Shown here: positions 17,079-25,979 of the stretch, in pieces
Layout: each line of letters opens with the position of its first letter
Position numbering within the stretch: position 1 is the first letter of the stretch
Assembly: GCF_014649775.1 (NCBI RefSeq)
Contig: NZ_BMTR01000013.1
Location: 213,058 to 277,057, forward strand
Direction: 5' to 3'
Length of the DNA stretch: 64,000 nucleotides
Source: Streptomyces longisporoflavus
GTDB taxonomy: Bacteria; Actinomycetota; Actinomycetes; Streptomycetales; Streptomycetaceae
Made by a program: the position numbers and the translations under genes
The notes under the pieces: generated by a model
Seen by the model: the letters and a program-made list of their open reading frames with translations, nothing else
Database searches by the model: none
What the model was told of the DNA's origin: nothing

Positions 17079-18467
17079 ATGGCCGCAAGGCCGCTCGTCG
17101 CGCGGCAGCCCAACGAAAGGCTGCAGGCACTCATTCAGGAAGCGGGTTGCTCGAACGCGGGCCTGGCCCGCCGGGTCAACATGTGCGGCGCGGAGCACGG
17201 TCTCGACCTGCGCTACGACAAGACGTCGGTCGCCCGGTGGCTGCGCGGTCAGCAACCGCGCGGCAGGGCGCCGGGAATCATCGCCGAGGCGCTCGGCCGC
17301 AAGCTGGGCCGGACCGTCACGATCGACGAGATCGGCATGGCGAACGGCAAGAATCTCGCCTCCGGAGTCGGTCTGCAGTTCTCGCCCACCGTGCTCGGCG
17401 CCATCGAGCAGGTCTGCGAGCTGTGGCGCAGCGACGTGGGTCGGCGGGACTTCCTGTCGGGGTCGTCCGTCGCCGCGTCCGCGCTCGTCGAGCCGAGCCG
17501 CGACTGGCTGATCTCGTCGCCGGACGCGCAGGTCGGCCGGATGGCCGGGCCGCGGGTCGGGCTCTCCGACGTGGCGGCGGTGCGGGCCATGACGGAGGCG
17601 CTCACGACGCTGGACCACCAGTACGGCAGCGGGCATGTCCGGCCGGTCGTCGTGCACTACCTCAACAGCGTGGTGTCGGGGCTGCTCGCCGGTTCGTACC
17701 GCGAGGCGGTGGGACGCGAACTGTTCTCCGCCGTCGCCCGGTTGACGGAACTCGCCGGGTACATGGCGGTGGACACGGGCCAGCCGGGTCTCGCCCAGCG
17801 GTACTACATCCAGGCGCTGCGGCTCGCGCAGGCGGCGGGCGACCGGGGCTACGGCGGTTACGTCCTCGCCGCGTCCATGAGCCACCTCGCGGCGCAGCTC
17901 GGAAACCCGCGGGAGATCGCGCAGTTGGCGCGGGCGGCCCAGGAGGGGACGCGCGGGCGGGTCACCCCGCGCGCGGAGGCCATGTTCTACGCCGCCGAGG
18001 CGAGGGGGCACGCGCTGCTCGGGGACGGCCGCTCGACGCAGGTCGTCGCGGGCCATGCGGTCGAGGCGATGGACCGGGCGTCCGGGGAGGCGGACTCGGG
18101 GGACGACCCCGTGTGGATCCGGCACTTCGACCACGCGTATCTGGCCGATGAACTGGCGCACTGCCACCGGGACTTGGGGCAGGCGGACGCGGCGGCGCGC
18201 AGCGCGGAGGAGGCCCTTTCCGGGCATCCCGAGACGCGGGCGCGGCGGCGGGCGATCGGCCTCGTGCTGCTCGCCACGGCGCAGGTGCAGCGGCGGGACG
18301 TCGAGCAGGCGTGCCACACGGGCACGAAGGCGGTCGAACTCCTCGGCACGCTGCGGTCGAACCGCGGCGCCGAGTATCTGGAGGACTTCCAGGAGCGGCT
18401 CGCGCCGTACCGGGAGGAGCCGGTGGTAAGGGAGTTCGGGGCGCGGATGGACGTCCAGGCGGCGTGA
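17079..18467 (+). CDS. HTH/TPR regulator of the NsdA-like family
   Basis: 462-aa protein. The N-terminal ~90 residues form a DNA-binding-like domain (LIQEAGCSNAGLARRVNMCG, YDKTSVARWLRGQQPRG), followed by the conserved patch RRDFLSGSSVAA and a long alpha-helical, TPR-like region (RYYIQALRLAQAAGDRGYGG, HPETRARRRAIGLVLLATAQ). This architecture is shared with NsdA, a negative regulator of sporulation and antibiotic production. NsdA itself is another locus in S. coelicolor, so I call this a paralogue. AGGGGG 6 nt before ATG 17079 supports the start. The target is unknown. Confidence 0.8.
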   Translation: MAARPLVARQPNERLQALIQEAGCSNAGLARRVNMCGAEHGLDLRYDKTSVARWLRGQQPRGRAPGIIAEALGRKLGRTVTIDEIGMANGKNLASGVGLQFSPTVLGAIEQVCELWRSDVGRRDFLSGSSVAASALVEPSRDWLISSPDAQVGRMAGPRVGLSDVAAVRAMTEALTTLDHQYGSGHVRPVVVHYLNSVVSGLLAGSYREAVGRELFSAVARLTELAGYMAVDTGQPGLAQRYYIQALRLAQAAGDRGYGGYVLAASMSHLAAQLGNPREIAQLARAAQEGTRGRVTPRAEAMFYAAEARGHALLGDGRSTQVVAGHAVEAMDRASGEADSGDDPVWIRHFDHAYLADELAHCHRDLGQADAAARSAEEALSGHPETRARRRAIGLVLLATAQVQRRDVEQACHTGTKAVELLGTLRSNRGAEYLEDFQERLAPYREEPVVREFGARMDVQAA

Positions 18468-18474
18468 ACGGTAC

Positions 18475-18530
18475 GGATTCGGGCGGGGTTCGGGCGGGGT
18501 TCGGGGTTCGGGTGCGGGATGCGGGTGCGT
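18475..18530 (+). repeat. short tandem repeat in intergenic spacer
   Basis: Four to five copies of GGTTCGGGC/GGGTGCGGGAT-like 9-12 bp units after the NsdA-like gene. The remaining spacer to 18775 (about 245 bp) holds an AT-richer stretch near 18655-18685 that could include a promoter, but no gene. Confidence 0.45.
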
Positions 18531-18775
18531 GAAGAATGTGTGACGTGTGTCGCGCCCTCGTGAACTCGGCTCGTCCCCGCCCTTTCCGCACGGTGAACGG
18601 CCCGCTCCCGTCCGCGTTCGAGACTGCCCCGTGACGTAAACAGCGTTTCGCGGAGAGCTTTTGTTACTTCTGCGATTGAACCGGTCACGGAGGTTTGAGC
18701 TGCGTGGCAGAGGCCTGTGGGGACCCGGTAGCGTGAGCCGACGGTTCCGTAGGTCCCCCATTCGTAGGAGTCCCG

Positions 18776-20941
18776 GTGACGCAGCAGAGCGGGCAGGGCG
18801 CCGCTTCCTCCGATCCGCATTCCGCGGACCGGCACGCGCACGAAGGCATCGTGCTGCCTGCCGACGGAAGCGAGCCTTTGATGCCCGGCACCACCGGCGA
18901 CCGTGTGGCGCCGACGGGCGGCAGCCCCTGGGGCCAGCCGTGGGGCCCGTCCCCGGCGGACCCGCCGCCCGCCGCCGGCCAGCCGTGGGACGCGGCTCCC
19001 GGCCAACAGCAGTCGTACGGCGCCGGCGCCCCGCTGCCCGCGGAGGGCACGCAGCAGCAGGGCTATGCACAGGGCGCCACGTACGGGGCCCCGCACACGG
19101 ACGCGCCGTACGGAGGCCAGACCTACCCCACCCAGCCGACTCCCGACGCTCCGTACGCCGACGCCCAGCCCCAGGGCACACACGGCGCCCCCTACGGGCA
19201 GCAGGGCGCGGGCGCGCCTTATGCGGGCCAGCAGCAGGACGCGGGTGCGCCTTATGCGGGGCAGCAGCAGGGCGCGGGTGCGCCTTACGCGGGCCAGCAG
19301 CAGGGCGGCGGCCAGTACGGGGCACAGCCGCAGGGCGGCCAGTACGCGGATGGCAGCCGGGGCGGGCAGTACGCGGGTCAGCCGGCCGGAGAGTCTTACA
19401 CGGGGGCCGGCGCGGGTGGGGCCTACGCGGGGCCTGGCGCGGGCGGTGCGCACGCGGGCCAGCCTTTGGGTGGTACGCATGCCGGGCAGCCTTCGGGTGG
19501 CGCCCATGCGGGTCAGCCGTCGGGCGGGTCCCATGCCGGGCAGCCCTCCCTCGGTGGTCACGCCGGGCAGCCCTCGGCCGGGACTCATGCGGGGCAGCCC
19601 TCGGGCGGTGGCCACGCCGCGCAGGCCACGCAGGGCTCTGGCGGTGCGCACGCCAGGCATGCGGGGGGTGGGGGCCGTGGTGGGCAGGTTGGGGATGCCT
19701 CGTATTCGGGGCAGGCGGGGCAGCAGTCTCTTCCCCCGGCCGGGCAGGCCGGGCAGCTTCCTCCCGCCGTGCAGGCGGGCCAGTTGCCCCCCGCCGGTTC
19801 CGGCGGGAGCGCGCCGCTGCCGCCCGTCGCAGGGGGCCTCGCGCCGCTGACGCCCGCCGCCGCGGGTGACGCGGACGCGACGCAGTACATACCCCCGGTG
19901 ACTTCCGGAGGCGGCGGCGGAGCCGGGTTCGACGAGGGCGCGACGCAGTACATACCCCCGGTGGCCCCCGGCGCCCTGCCGCCCGAGGCACCCACGGGCG
20001 ACGCCACGCAGTTCCTCGGCCGCTCGCCCATGCCCCCGGCGGCCGGCTCCGACAGCGAGCCCACGCAGTACATCGCCCCCGTGCCCGCCGAGCCCGGCAA
20101 GGCGCCCTTCGGGATACGGCCCGGCGCCCCCGGCGACCGGCAGCCGCCCGCCGAGTTCGACAGCCTCTTCCGTACGCAGGACGCGGAGCCCGAAGGCCCC
20201 GCGTCGACCCAGCAGATGCCCCGCTTCGATCCAGAGCACCCCGGCGGCGACGGCGGAGGCCGTGCCGCACGCCGCGCAGCCGCCGCCGCTCCCGCCCCGC
20301 GCGGCGAGGGTGGCCGCACGGGGTCGAAGGTGCCGCTCTTCGTGGCCATCGGCGTAGCCATCGCGGTGATCGGCGTCGGTGCGGGCGCACTGCTCAGCGG
20401 CGGAGGCGGCGACGAGGAGAAGGCCGCCCCCAAGACCGTCTCCGACGCCGCGCCGTCCGACGAGAAACCCTCGCCCTCGGTCGACCCGGCCGAGCAGCAG
20501 GCCATCGCCCTGGACAAGCTCCTCGCCGACAGCAACAACAGCCGTGACTCGGTGATCGCCGCCGTACGCAACGTAGGAAAGTGCGCCGACCTCAGCCAGT
20601 CGGCCACCGACCTGCGCAACGCGGCCAAGCAGCGCAACGGCCTGGTCACGCGCCTCTCGACGCTCTCCGTGGACAAGCTCCCGGCCAACGCCCAGCTGAC
20701 GGCGTCCCTCACCAAGGCATGGAAGGCGTCCGCCGCGGCCGACAACCACTACGCCGCGTGGGCGGGCCAGGTCTCGGGCAAGAAGGGCTGCCAGAAGGGC
20801 CACGCCCGCACGACGCCGCAGGCGGTCGCCGCGAACAAGTCGAGCGGCGAGGCGACCACGGCCAAGCAGGAAGCGGCCGGGCTGTGGAACGCCATCGCCC
20901 AGAAGTACGGCCTCACCACGCGCGACAAGTCACAGCTGTAA
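18776..20941 (+). CDS. repeat-rich single-pass membrane protein with TQ(Y/F)(I/L) motifs
   Basis: 721-aa protein; GTG 18776 has TAGGAG 5 nt upstream. Residues ~1-350 are disordered and repetitive: three AGQQQGAGAPY units, then about eight GGAHAGQPS-type units. Next come four evenly spaced motifs, T369-QYI, T390-QYI, T411-QFL and T430-QYI. One transmembrane helix (FVAIGVAIAVIGVGAGALLS, ~521-540) follows a basic stretch, so the repeats face the cytoplasm. The ~180-residue C-terminal part (ILE/Lys/Ala-rich helices, CADLSQSATDLRNAAKQRNG) is outside. The TQxI/L motifs fit pThr-x-x-Ile/Leu sites for FHA domains. Function unknown; a kinase-regulated envelope or divisome scaffold is conceivable. Confidence 0.82.
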   Translation: MTQQSGQGAASSDPHSADRHAHEGIVLPADGSEPLMPGTTGDRVAPTGGSPWGQPWGPSPADPPPAAGQPWDAAPGQQQSYGAGAPLPAEGTQQQGYAQGATYGAPHTDAPYGGQTYPTQPTPDAPYADAQPQGTHGAPYGQQGAGAPYAGQQQDAGAPYAGQQQGAGAPYAGQQQGGGQYGAQPQGGQYADGSRGGQYAGQPAGESYTGAGAGGAYAGPGAGGAHAGQPLGGTHAGQPSGGAHAGQPSGGSHAGQPSLGGHAGQPSAGTHAGQPSGGGHAAQATQGSGGAHARHAGGGGRGGQVGDASYSGQAGQQSLPPAGQAGQLPPAVQAGQLPPAGSGGSAPLPPVAGGLAPLTPAAAGDADATQYIPPVTSGGGGGAGFDEGATQYIPPVAPGALPPEAPTGDATQFLGRSPMPPAAGSDSEPTQYIAPVPAEPGKAPFGIRPGAPGDRQPPAEFDSLFRTQDAEPEGPASTQQMPRFDPEHPGGDGGGRAARRAAAAAPAPRGEGGRTGSKVPLFVAIGVAIAVIGVGAGALLSGGGGDEEKAAPKTVSDAAPSDEKPSPSVDPAEQQAIALDKLLADSNNSRDSVIAAVRNVGKCADLSQSATDLRNAAKQRNGLVTRLSTLSVDKLPANAQLTASLTKAWKASAAADNHYAAWAGQVSGKKGCQKGHARTTPQAVAANKSSGEATTAKQEAAGLWNAIAQKYGLTTRDKSQL

Positions 20942-20989
20942 GAGACGAGACGGCTGCGGGACGCGGCCGGCGCACGGTCCCGGAGCGGG

Positions 20990-22354
20990 TTACGGCACCC
21001 GTTCCAGGGTCTTCGAGACGTTCACGAAGCCCTTCTGCGCCGGCACGAGGCGGCCGTCCCGCACCACCTGGAACGTCACGTCCGCGTTGACCAGGCGCGG
21101 GAAGTCGCTCGCCGCGAGCATGTCCTTGAACCGCCACCGAAGCGTGGGCGTGAGACCGCCCGTCTCGACCTTGAGTCCCTTGTCCAGGGCCCGCCGCAGC
21201 GTCCGCGCCGAGACCTCGCCGCCGTCGAGCGACTCGACGGCGTGCTTCAGGACGGTGTACGCGATCCACGTCGTCTGCACGCCCGCGTCGGTCGGGTCGA
21301 CCCGGTTGTCGCCGAACGCCTGCCGGCGGATGACCTCGCGCATCTCGTTCCAGCGGGCGTCGCCGGCCACCGGGTACCAGCCGGTGACGTAGGCGCCTTC
21401 GTACGGGCCGTTGCCGCCGCCCGTGCGGTCGATGAGGGACTGGTCGACGCTGCCGAGCACGGAGGAGATCTTCGCGGCCGGGTACGCGCTCTCGGTGCGG
21501 CGGTAGGAGTCGTAGAACGTGTCCGTGCGGGCGCCGAGCGCCGCCGTCACGCATCCGTCCGTGCCGGCGCGCTCCAGCGCCTGCTCGGCCTGGGCCGAGA
21601 AGTCCGTGCCGTCCTCGGGCGCCCGGATGTCGGCGGAGGACCTCCGGTGGCCCTCGGTGAGGCCCGCGTCCAGGAGTCCCGGCAGGTCGTCACCGGCGAT
21701 CGTGTCGGGGCGTACGAGGGCGACCCGCTCGCAGCGGGCGGCGAGCTGACGGCCGTTGCCTGCCATGAGGGCGGGTTCGCCGCCGTTGACGGGGTACGAC
21801 AGGGGGCTGCTGAACTCCTCGTCGGTGACGCCGTATCCGCCGATATAGGGGATACCGGCGACTTCGAGGGGGGAGAGGAAGGACTGGCCGTGCTGGCTGT
21901 AGGAGCCGACGACGGCCGCGACCTCCTTGTCGACCGCCTTGCGGGCGCAGTCCGCGGCGCCCACGGGGTCGTTGTGGTCGTTGCAGGTGATGACCTTGAG
22001 TTTGCGGCCGTCGAGCCCGCCGTTCGCGTTGACCCAGCGCGCGTAGGCCTGTGCCATCGCGGGGATGCCGGGTTTGTTGGTCGCCTTGGTGTTCTCGGGG
22101 GCCCAGGTCATGACGGTGACGGGGTCGTCCCCGGCACCCGCCGCCGAACCGGGTATGACCCCGCACGAGGTGGCCAGGGACGCGCACACAGCCACCAGGG
22201 CGGTCGCGGTGAGCGCTGTGGTCCTGCGGGGGAGGCGGGCGGAGCCGGAGGGGCCGGTGCGACCGGAGGGGCCAGAGGGGCCAGAGGTGCTCGACAGGCC
22301 GGAGGGGCTGGAGGGGCGGAGGAGCAAGGTGCGTCGCGAGACGGGCATGGTCAT
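20990..22354 (-). CDS. ABC-type branched-chain amino-acid-like substrate-binding lipoprotein
   Basis: 454-aa extracytoplasmic solute-binding protein of the Leu/Ile/Val-binding fold. The signal region RRTTALTATALVAVCASLATSCG ends in a lipobox (LATSC), so it is expected to be lipid-anchored. The mature part reads VTVMTWAPENTKATNKPGIP, VGSYSQHGQSFLSPLEVAGI and later VQTTWIAYTVLKHAVESL. The region before the hydrophobic core is unusually long and repetitive (SGPSGPSGRTGPSGSA), encoded by a GGAGGGGCC-like DNA repeat. ATG 22354 is chosen; a few residues either way are possible. No permease or ATPase is adjacent, so it is an orphan receptor. It is divergent from the next gene. Confidence 0.85.
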   Translation of the reverse strand: MTMPVSRRTLLLRPSSPSGLSSTSGPSGPSGRTGPSGSARLPRRTTALTATALVAVCASLATSCGVIPGSAAGAGDDPVTVMTWAPENTKATNKPGIPAMAQAYARWVNANGGLDGRKLKVITCNDHNDPVGAADCARKAVDKEVAAVVGSYSQHGQSFLSPLEVAGIPYIGGYGVTDEEFSSPLSYPVNGGEPALMAGNGRQLAARCERVALVRPDTIAGDDLPGLLDAGLTEGHRRSSADIRAPEDGTDFSAQAEQALERAGTDGCVTAALGARTDTFYDSYRRTESAYPAAKISSVLGSVDQSLIDRTGGGNGPYEGAYVTGWYPVAGDARWNEMREVIRRQAFGDNRVDPTDAGVQTTWIAYTVLKHAVESLDGGEVSARTLRRALDKGLKVETGGLTPTLRWRFKDMLAASDFPRLVNADVTFQVVRDGRLVPAQKGFVNVSKTLERVP

Positions 22355-22465
22355 GCACGATTCCGCCGCGGCGCCAACCATGGTGTGACGTGCTCTCAAC
22401 GCATGGTGACAAGAAGGTGAATGGCAGGGGCCGATTCGACTGCCCGGAGGGGGAACGTACGATCG

Positions 22466-22969
22466 ATGACCGTGCAAGGTTCGGAGAACTCTTCCCGTCG
22501 CGGCCGTCGCTCAAGCACCATGGGCGGCATGCCAACGAACGACATGCCGTGGTGGCGCTGGCGCAGCAACGTGCGCTCGGCGCTGCACATGCTCTCCGAC
22601 CCGGGGTTCCAGCGTGACTGCTGGCTCGCCGGGCGCGAGGAGTACGGGGACGTGACCGACGCCGTGTACCGCCTTGTCGAGGACACGTGGCTCGACAACT
22701 GGTCCGCCGACAAGTATGTGGGGACGATCTTCCGTGACGCGGAGGAGGCGGCCCTCGTCGACGCCGCGGTGCTGCGGGTTCTGCGGATCATGCACGAGGT
22801 GGGGCCGGACGCGCTGGTGTCCGCCTATCTCGACCACCCGGGGTGGCCGGAGGCCGTACGCGCCGCCAGGGATGCCCATGTGCGGCTTGCCGTCAGTGAC
22901 GGGGAGAACCCCGACGAAGCCCCACGGACGCTTGAGGTTCTGCGGATTCTGACTCGTTCCGCGAGCTAG
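22466..22969 (+). CDS. conserved hypothetical protein (SCO4402-like)
   Basis: 167-aa soluble acidic protein. The conserved core begins at PWWRWRSNVRSALHMLSDPGFQRDCW and contains YGDVTDAVYRLVEDTWLDNW and RDAEEAALVDAAVLRVLRIM. I know it only as a conserved Streptomyces protein without assigned function. ATG 22466 has GGAGGGGG 12 nt upstream; ATG 22520 (MGGMPTND) is an alternative closer to the conserved part. It is followed 50 bp later by purU. Confidence 0.78.
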   Translation: MTVQGSENSSRRGRRSSTMGGMPTNDMPWWRWRSNVRSALHMLSDPGFQRDCWLAGREEYGDVTDAVYRLVEDTWLDNWSADKYVGTIFRDAEEAALVDAAVLRVLRIMHEVGPDALVSAYLDHPGWPEAVRAARDAHVRLAVSDGENPDEAPRTLEVLRILTRSAS

Positions 22970-23019
22970 AAGAGGCGCTGCGGACCGCGACCCGGCTCGA
23001 TTGTGGGAACCTTGGGCGC

Positions 23020-23904
23020 ATGAATGAGCCGTCCGTCGCCGCGTCCGCCGACCCCGCTGAGCAGTACGTCCTGACCCTCTCCTGCCCGGACAAGCAGGGC
23101 ATCGTGCACGCCGTGTCGAGTTACCTCTTCATGACCGGGTGCAACATCGAGGACAGTCAGCAGTTCGGCGACCATGACACCGGTCTCTTCTTCATGCGCG
23201 TCCACTTCTCGGCGGAGGCGCCGGTGACGCTGGAGAAGCTGCGGGCGAGCTTCGCGGCGGTCGGCGACTCCTTCCACATGGACTGGCAGCTGGGCCGCGC
23301 CGACGAGAAGATGCGCGTCGTCCTGCTCGTATCGAAGTTCGGGCACTGCCTGAACGACCTGCTGTTCCGCTCGCGGATCGGGGCGCTGCCGGTCGAGATC
23401 GCGGCGGTCGTGTCCAACCACACGGACTTCGCCGAGCTCGCCGCGTCGTACGACATCCCCTTCCACCACGTCCCGGTGACCAAGGAGACCAAGGCGCAGG
23501 CCGAGGCGCAGATCCTGGAGCTCGTGCGCGCCGAGAACGTGGAGCTCGTCGTCCTGGCCCGCTACATGCAGGTGCTCTCGGACGACTTCTGCAAGCAGCT
23601 CAGCGGCCGGATCATCAACATCCACCACTCCTTCCTGCCGAGCTTCAAGGGAGCCAAGCCCTACCACCAGGCGCACGCGCGCGGTGTGAAGCTGATCGGC
23701 GCCACCGCGCACTATGTGACGGCCGACCTCGACGAGGGCCCGATCATCGAGCAGGAGGTCGAGCGGGTCGGCCACGACGTCACGCCGAACCAGCTGGTCG
23801 CGATCGGCCGTGACGTCGAGTGCCAGGCACTGGCGCGCGCCGTGAAGTGGCACGCCGAGCGGCGGATCCTCCTCAACGGCCACCGCACGGTCGTCTTCGC
23901 CTAG
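23020..23904 (+). CDS. purU: formyltetrahydrofolate deformylase
   Basis: 294-aa enzyme that hydrolyses 10-formyl-THF to THF and formate, balancing one-carbon pools and feeding PurT-type purine synthesis. An N-terminal ACT domain (YVLTLSCPDKQGIVHAVSSY, ~16-95) precedes the formyltransferase domain (VLLVSKFGHCLNDLLFR onward). Catalytic residues are visible: Asn200 and His202 in INIHHSFLPSFKGAKPYHQA, and Asp238 in DLDEGPIIEQ. Length is usual for the family. No strong ribosome-binding site precedes ATG 23020. It stands alone between the small conserved gene and the convergent anti-sigma gene. Confidence 0.96.
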   Translation: MNEPSVAASADPAEQYVLTLSCPDKQGIVHAVSSYLFMTGCNIEDSQQFGDHDTGLFFMRVHFSAEAPVTLEKLRASFAAVGDSFHMDWQLGRADEKMRVVLLVSKFGHCLNDLLFRSRIGALPVEIAAVVSNHTDFAELAASYDIPFHHVPVTKETKAQAEAQILELVRAENVELVVLARYMQVLSDDFCKQLSGRIINIHHSFLPSFKGAKPYHQAHARGVKLIGATAHYVTADLDEGPIIEQEVERVGHDVTPNQLVAIGRDVECQALARAVKWHAERRILLNGHRTVVFA

Positions 23905-23945
23905 TCCGTTCGCCCTGTAAGCCGTAAGCCGTAGCCCGTACTGCT

Positions 23946-25274
23946 CTACATGCGGCTCAGTGACGCCGCAGCGAACAGGACGTCCCTGATCGCGCGGCGG
24001 TCGCCGTCCTGTCCGGCCGCCGCTTCCTCCGGCGAGACGTGGCCCGCGGCCAGGCGGCAGAATTCGACGCCGTCCAGCGCGACATGGGCCACCTCACGGT
24101 CCGCGGACGCGTCGGCGCCGGGGGAGTCGAGAGGGATGAACCATTCGCCGCCGCCCATCCCCTCGATCTCCAGGCGCAGGCTGCGGCCGGAAGCGCCCGC
24201 CGCCACCAAGCCGTGCGGCGGGGGCGCGAGGCCGGAGCGGCGCCGTTCGGCGAGGGTGCCGGGGAGCAGCCGGGCGGCGAGGTCGATCATGTGGTGCAGA
24301 TGGCGCGGGGACGGCGGCTCGTAGGGATAGTCGACCGCCTCCGCGATGTCCTCCGCGTGGATCCAGCACTCGAAGGCGCGCTCCAGCATCGAGTCCCGCA
24401 GCGGCAGTTCGACGCGGCGGCCCTCGTCGTCCGGGGCGCTGTACGGCACGGTGAGGCGGCCGGACCCGGCGCCGTACGCACCGCCTGCCGTGAAGGACAC
24501 CGTGCGGATCAGCTCGTGGGTCTGTGCGCGCCAGGGGCCGCGCACGCCGCGCGTGGGCGGGAAGTACGAAGCGCGCCAGTACGACTCGGTGCGGCCGCTG
24601 GGGTCGGCGGGCGGCGCCGCGTCGCTGCCCAGCGGGTCGTCGAGGCCGAGGGCGAGGGCGACCAGGCCGTCGACGGCGAGGAGGTGCGCGATCACCCCGG
24701 CCACCGTCGTCTTGCGACTGACGGGGCTGTCGTCGTCGAACCACCGCAGGCGCACCGGAGCGTTCCACTCCGAGTCGCCGATGTCCCGCAGGAGGGCGTC
24801 GAGGCGGGCGGTCTCCGCGTCGTACGGCACGGCCCAGTCGGGCACCGGGATGCGGGGCGGGCGCCGCCCGAGGCAGCTCTCGATGACGCGGTTGCGCAGG
24901 CCGGGATCGAGGTCGAGGCTCTCCTCCTGGTGCAGCAGGCCCACCGCGTCGCGCAGCCGCAGCGCCTCTTCCGCGCAGGGGCCGCAGTGGCCCAGGTGTT
25001 CCTCCACGGCGATGGCCTCCTCGACGGAGCAGGCGGCGAGCGCCCAGGCCCCGAGGAGAGACCGCAGGACCTGGTGGTCGAGGTCGACGGGGGCGAGGGG
25101 CGGGTCGGGCAGGGGGTTTCCGGTGTCCTCTATGGAGGTGCGCGGCAGCGGTATGCGCGGCGGCCTGCGGGCGCCGCTCTGCTCGTCCCGGCCCTTTGCG
25201 CCGCAGCCGTCGCCGTCGCCGCTCCCCGGACCGCTCGGTTCTTCGAACGGTTCCTGCCGGTCGGGCCCGCTCAC
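23946..25274 (-). CDS. zinc-finger anti-sigma factor fused to a mycothiol-dependent isomerase-like domain
   Basis: 442-aa protein. Residues ~65-110 carry a ZAS/zf-HC2 motif (VEEHLGHCGPCAEEALRL, H-x3-C-x2-C), the hallmark of anti-sigma factors. From ~150 on it has a DinB/maleylpyruvate-isomerase-like domain (TTVAGVIAHLLAVDGLVAL, LERAFECWIHAEDIAEAV). There is no transmembrane helix, so it is cytoplasmic. Its gene overlaps the upstream ECF sigma gene by 4 bp, so it most likely holds that sigma factor. The fused domain may bind mycothiol or metal and give a redox-sensitive release, which is an inference. The first 60 residues are disordered and acidic. Confidence 0.85.
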   Translation of the reverse strand: MSGPDRQEPFEEPSGPGSGDGDGCGAKGRDEQSGARRPPRIPLPRTSIEDTGNPLPDPPLAPVDLDHQVLRSLLGAWALAACSVEEAIAVEEHLGHCGPCAEEALRLRDAVGLLHQEESLDLDPGLRNRVIESCLGRRPPRIPVPDWAVPYDAETARLDALLRDIGDSEWNAPVRLRWFDDDSPVSRKTTVAGVIAHLLAVDGLVALALGLDDPLGSDAAPPADPSGRTESYWRASYFPPTRGVRGPWRAQTHELIRTVSFTAGGAYGAGSGRLTVPYSAPDDEGRRVELPLRDSMLERAFECWIHAEDIAEAVDYPYEPPSPRHLHHMIDLAARLLPGTLAERRRSGLAPPPHGLVAAGASGRSLRLEIEGMGGGEWFIPLDSPGADASADREVAHVALDGVEFCRLAAGHVSPEEAAAGQDGDRRAIRDVLFAAASLSRM

Positions 25275-25870
25275 AGCGCTCTCCCGTAACCGGGAGGCGG
25301 CCCCTGCGCGGGGTGCGGCTCCGCGGGTCCGGCGGCGTCGTTGGCGGTGGAGAGCAGTTGCAGCCCCAGGCGGAGGCGGCGGCGCGCCTCGTCCTCCGTC
25401 ACGCCGAGGTCGGCGGCCGTCTGGCGGTAGTCGCGCCGCTGGAAGTAGGCGAGCTCCAGGGCGGCGCGCAGCGGGGCTGGCATGGCCGTGACGATGTAGT
25501 CCGCGCGGGCGGCCGCCGACGCGCGGCGCACCTTGCGCTCCAGGTCCTCCGCGGTGCCTTCCCCGCCGCGGGCCAGGGCCGCGGACTCGGTCTGGCGCAG
25601 CCGGCGGACGGCACGCTGGTGGGTGAGCGTGGCGACCCAGGAGCGCAGGGAACCCTGCTTGGGGTCGTACGCGTCGGGGTTCTCCCAGACGTGGGCGAAG
25701 ACCTCGCGGGTGAGCCGGTCGGCGGCGTCCTCGTCCCCGAGCACGCGGTGGGCGAGGCCGTGCACGAGGGAGGCGAAGCGGTCGTACAGCTCCCCGAGTG
25801 CGGCGGCCTCTCCGTGTGCGAGGCGCTGCTGCATGCGGCGGTCCCAGCGACGCGGCGCGTCCTTCGCCAT
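25271..25870 (-). CDS. ECF-type RNA polymerase sigma factor
   Basis: 199-aa sigma factor. Region 2 reads LYDRFASLVHGLAHRVLGDE and REVFAHVWENPDAYDPKQGS; region 4 reads PAPLRAALELAYFQRRDYRQ and LGVTEDEARRRLRLGLQLL. ATG 25870 (MAKDAPRRW) has AGAGGGGG 6 nt upstream; longer in-frame starts run through a low-complexity repeat and are rejected. It overlaps the anti-sigma gene by 4 bp. A 10-bp inverted repeat lies about 80 bp upstream. A STAS-domain gene is divergent, completing a sigma/anti-sigma/antagonist-type neighbourhood. Confidence 0.92.
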   Translation of the reverse strand: MAKDAPRRWDRRMQQRLAHGEAAALGELYDRFASLVHGLAHRVLGDEDAADRLTREVFAHVWENPDAYDPKQGSLRSWVATLTHQRAVRRLRQTESAALARGGEGTAEDLERKVRRASAAARADYIVTAMPAPLRAALELAYFQRRDYRQTAADLGVTEDEARRRLRLGLQLLSTANDAAGPAEPHPAQGPPPGYGRAL

Positions 25871-25948
25871 GCGGCCCCCTCTGCGCGTGCCGTGCCTTGC
25901 CGTGTCCTGCCCGTGCCTTGCCCTGCTCGTGGCAGCTGTCAATCGCCC

Positions 25949-25979
25949 GTGGCGACTATCCATCGAATGTAGTCGCCAC
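25949..25979. promoter_or_regulatory. perfect inverted repeat upstream of the ECF sigma gene
   Basis: GTGGCGACTA (25949-25958) and its exact complement TAGTCGCCAC (25970-25979) with an 11-nt spacer. A second small repeat, CTTTG-TGG-CAAAG, is at 25997-26009. Both lie in the 307-bp gap between the divergent sigma and STAS genes, which also holds a CGTGCCTTGCC-like tandem repeat at 25885-25930. They may be operators or a leader hairpin. Confidence 0.5.

Noticed and set aside
16956..20803. Very long antisense frames (over 900 codons) opposite the NsdA-like and repeat-rich membrane protein genes
   Set aside because: They are Arg/Pro/Gly-rich shadow translations produced by GC bias; the plus-strand genes have family matches, ribosome-binding sites and proper codon bias.
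22839..22905. CGTCAGTGACGG inside the SCO4402-like gene as another cluster operator
   Set aside because: Half-site order is inverted relative to the operator and it lies within coding sequence.
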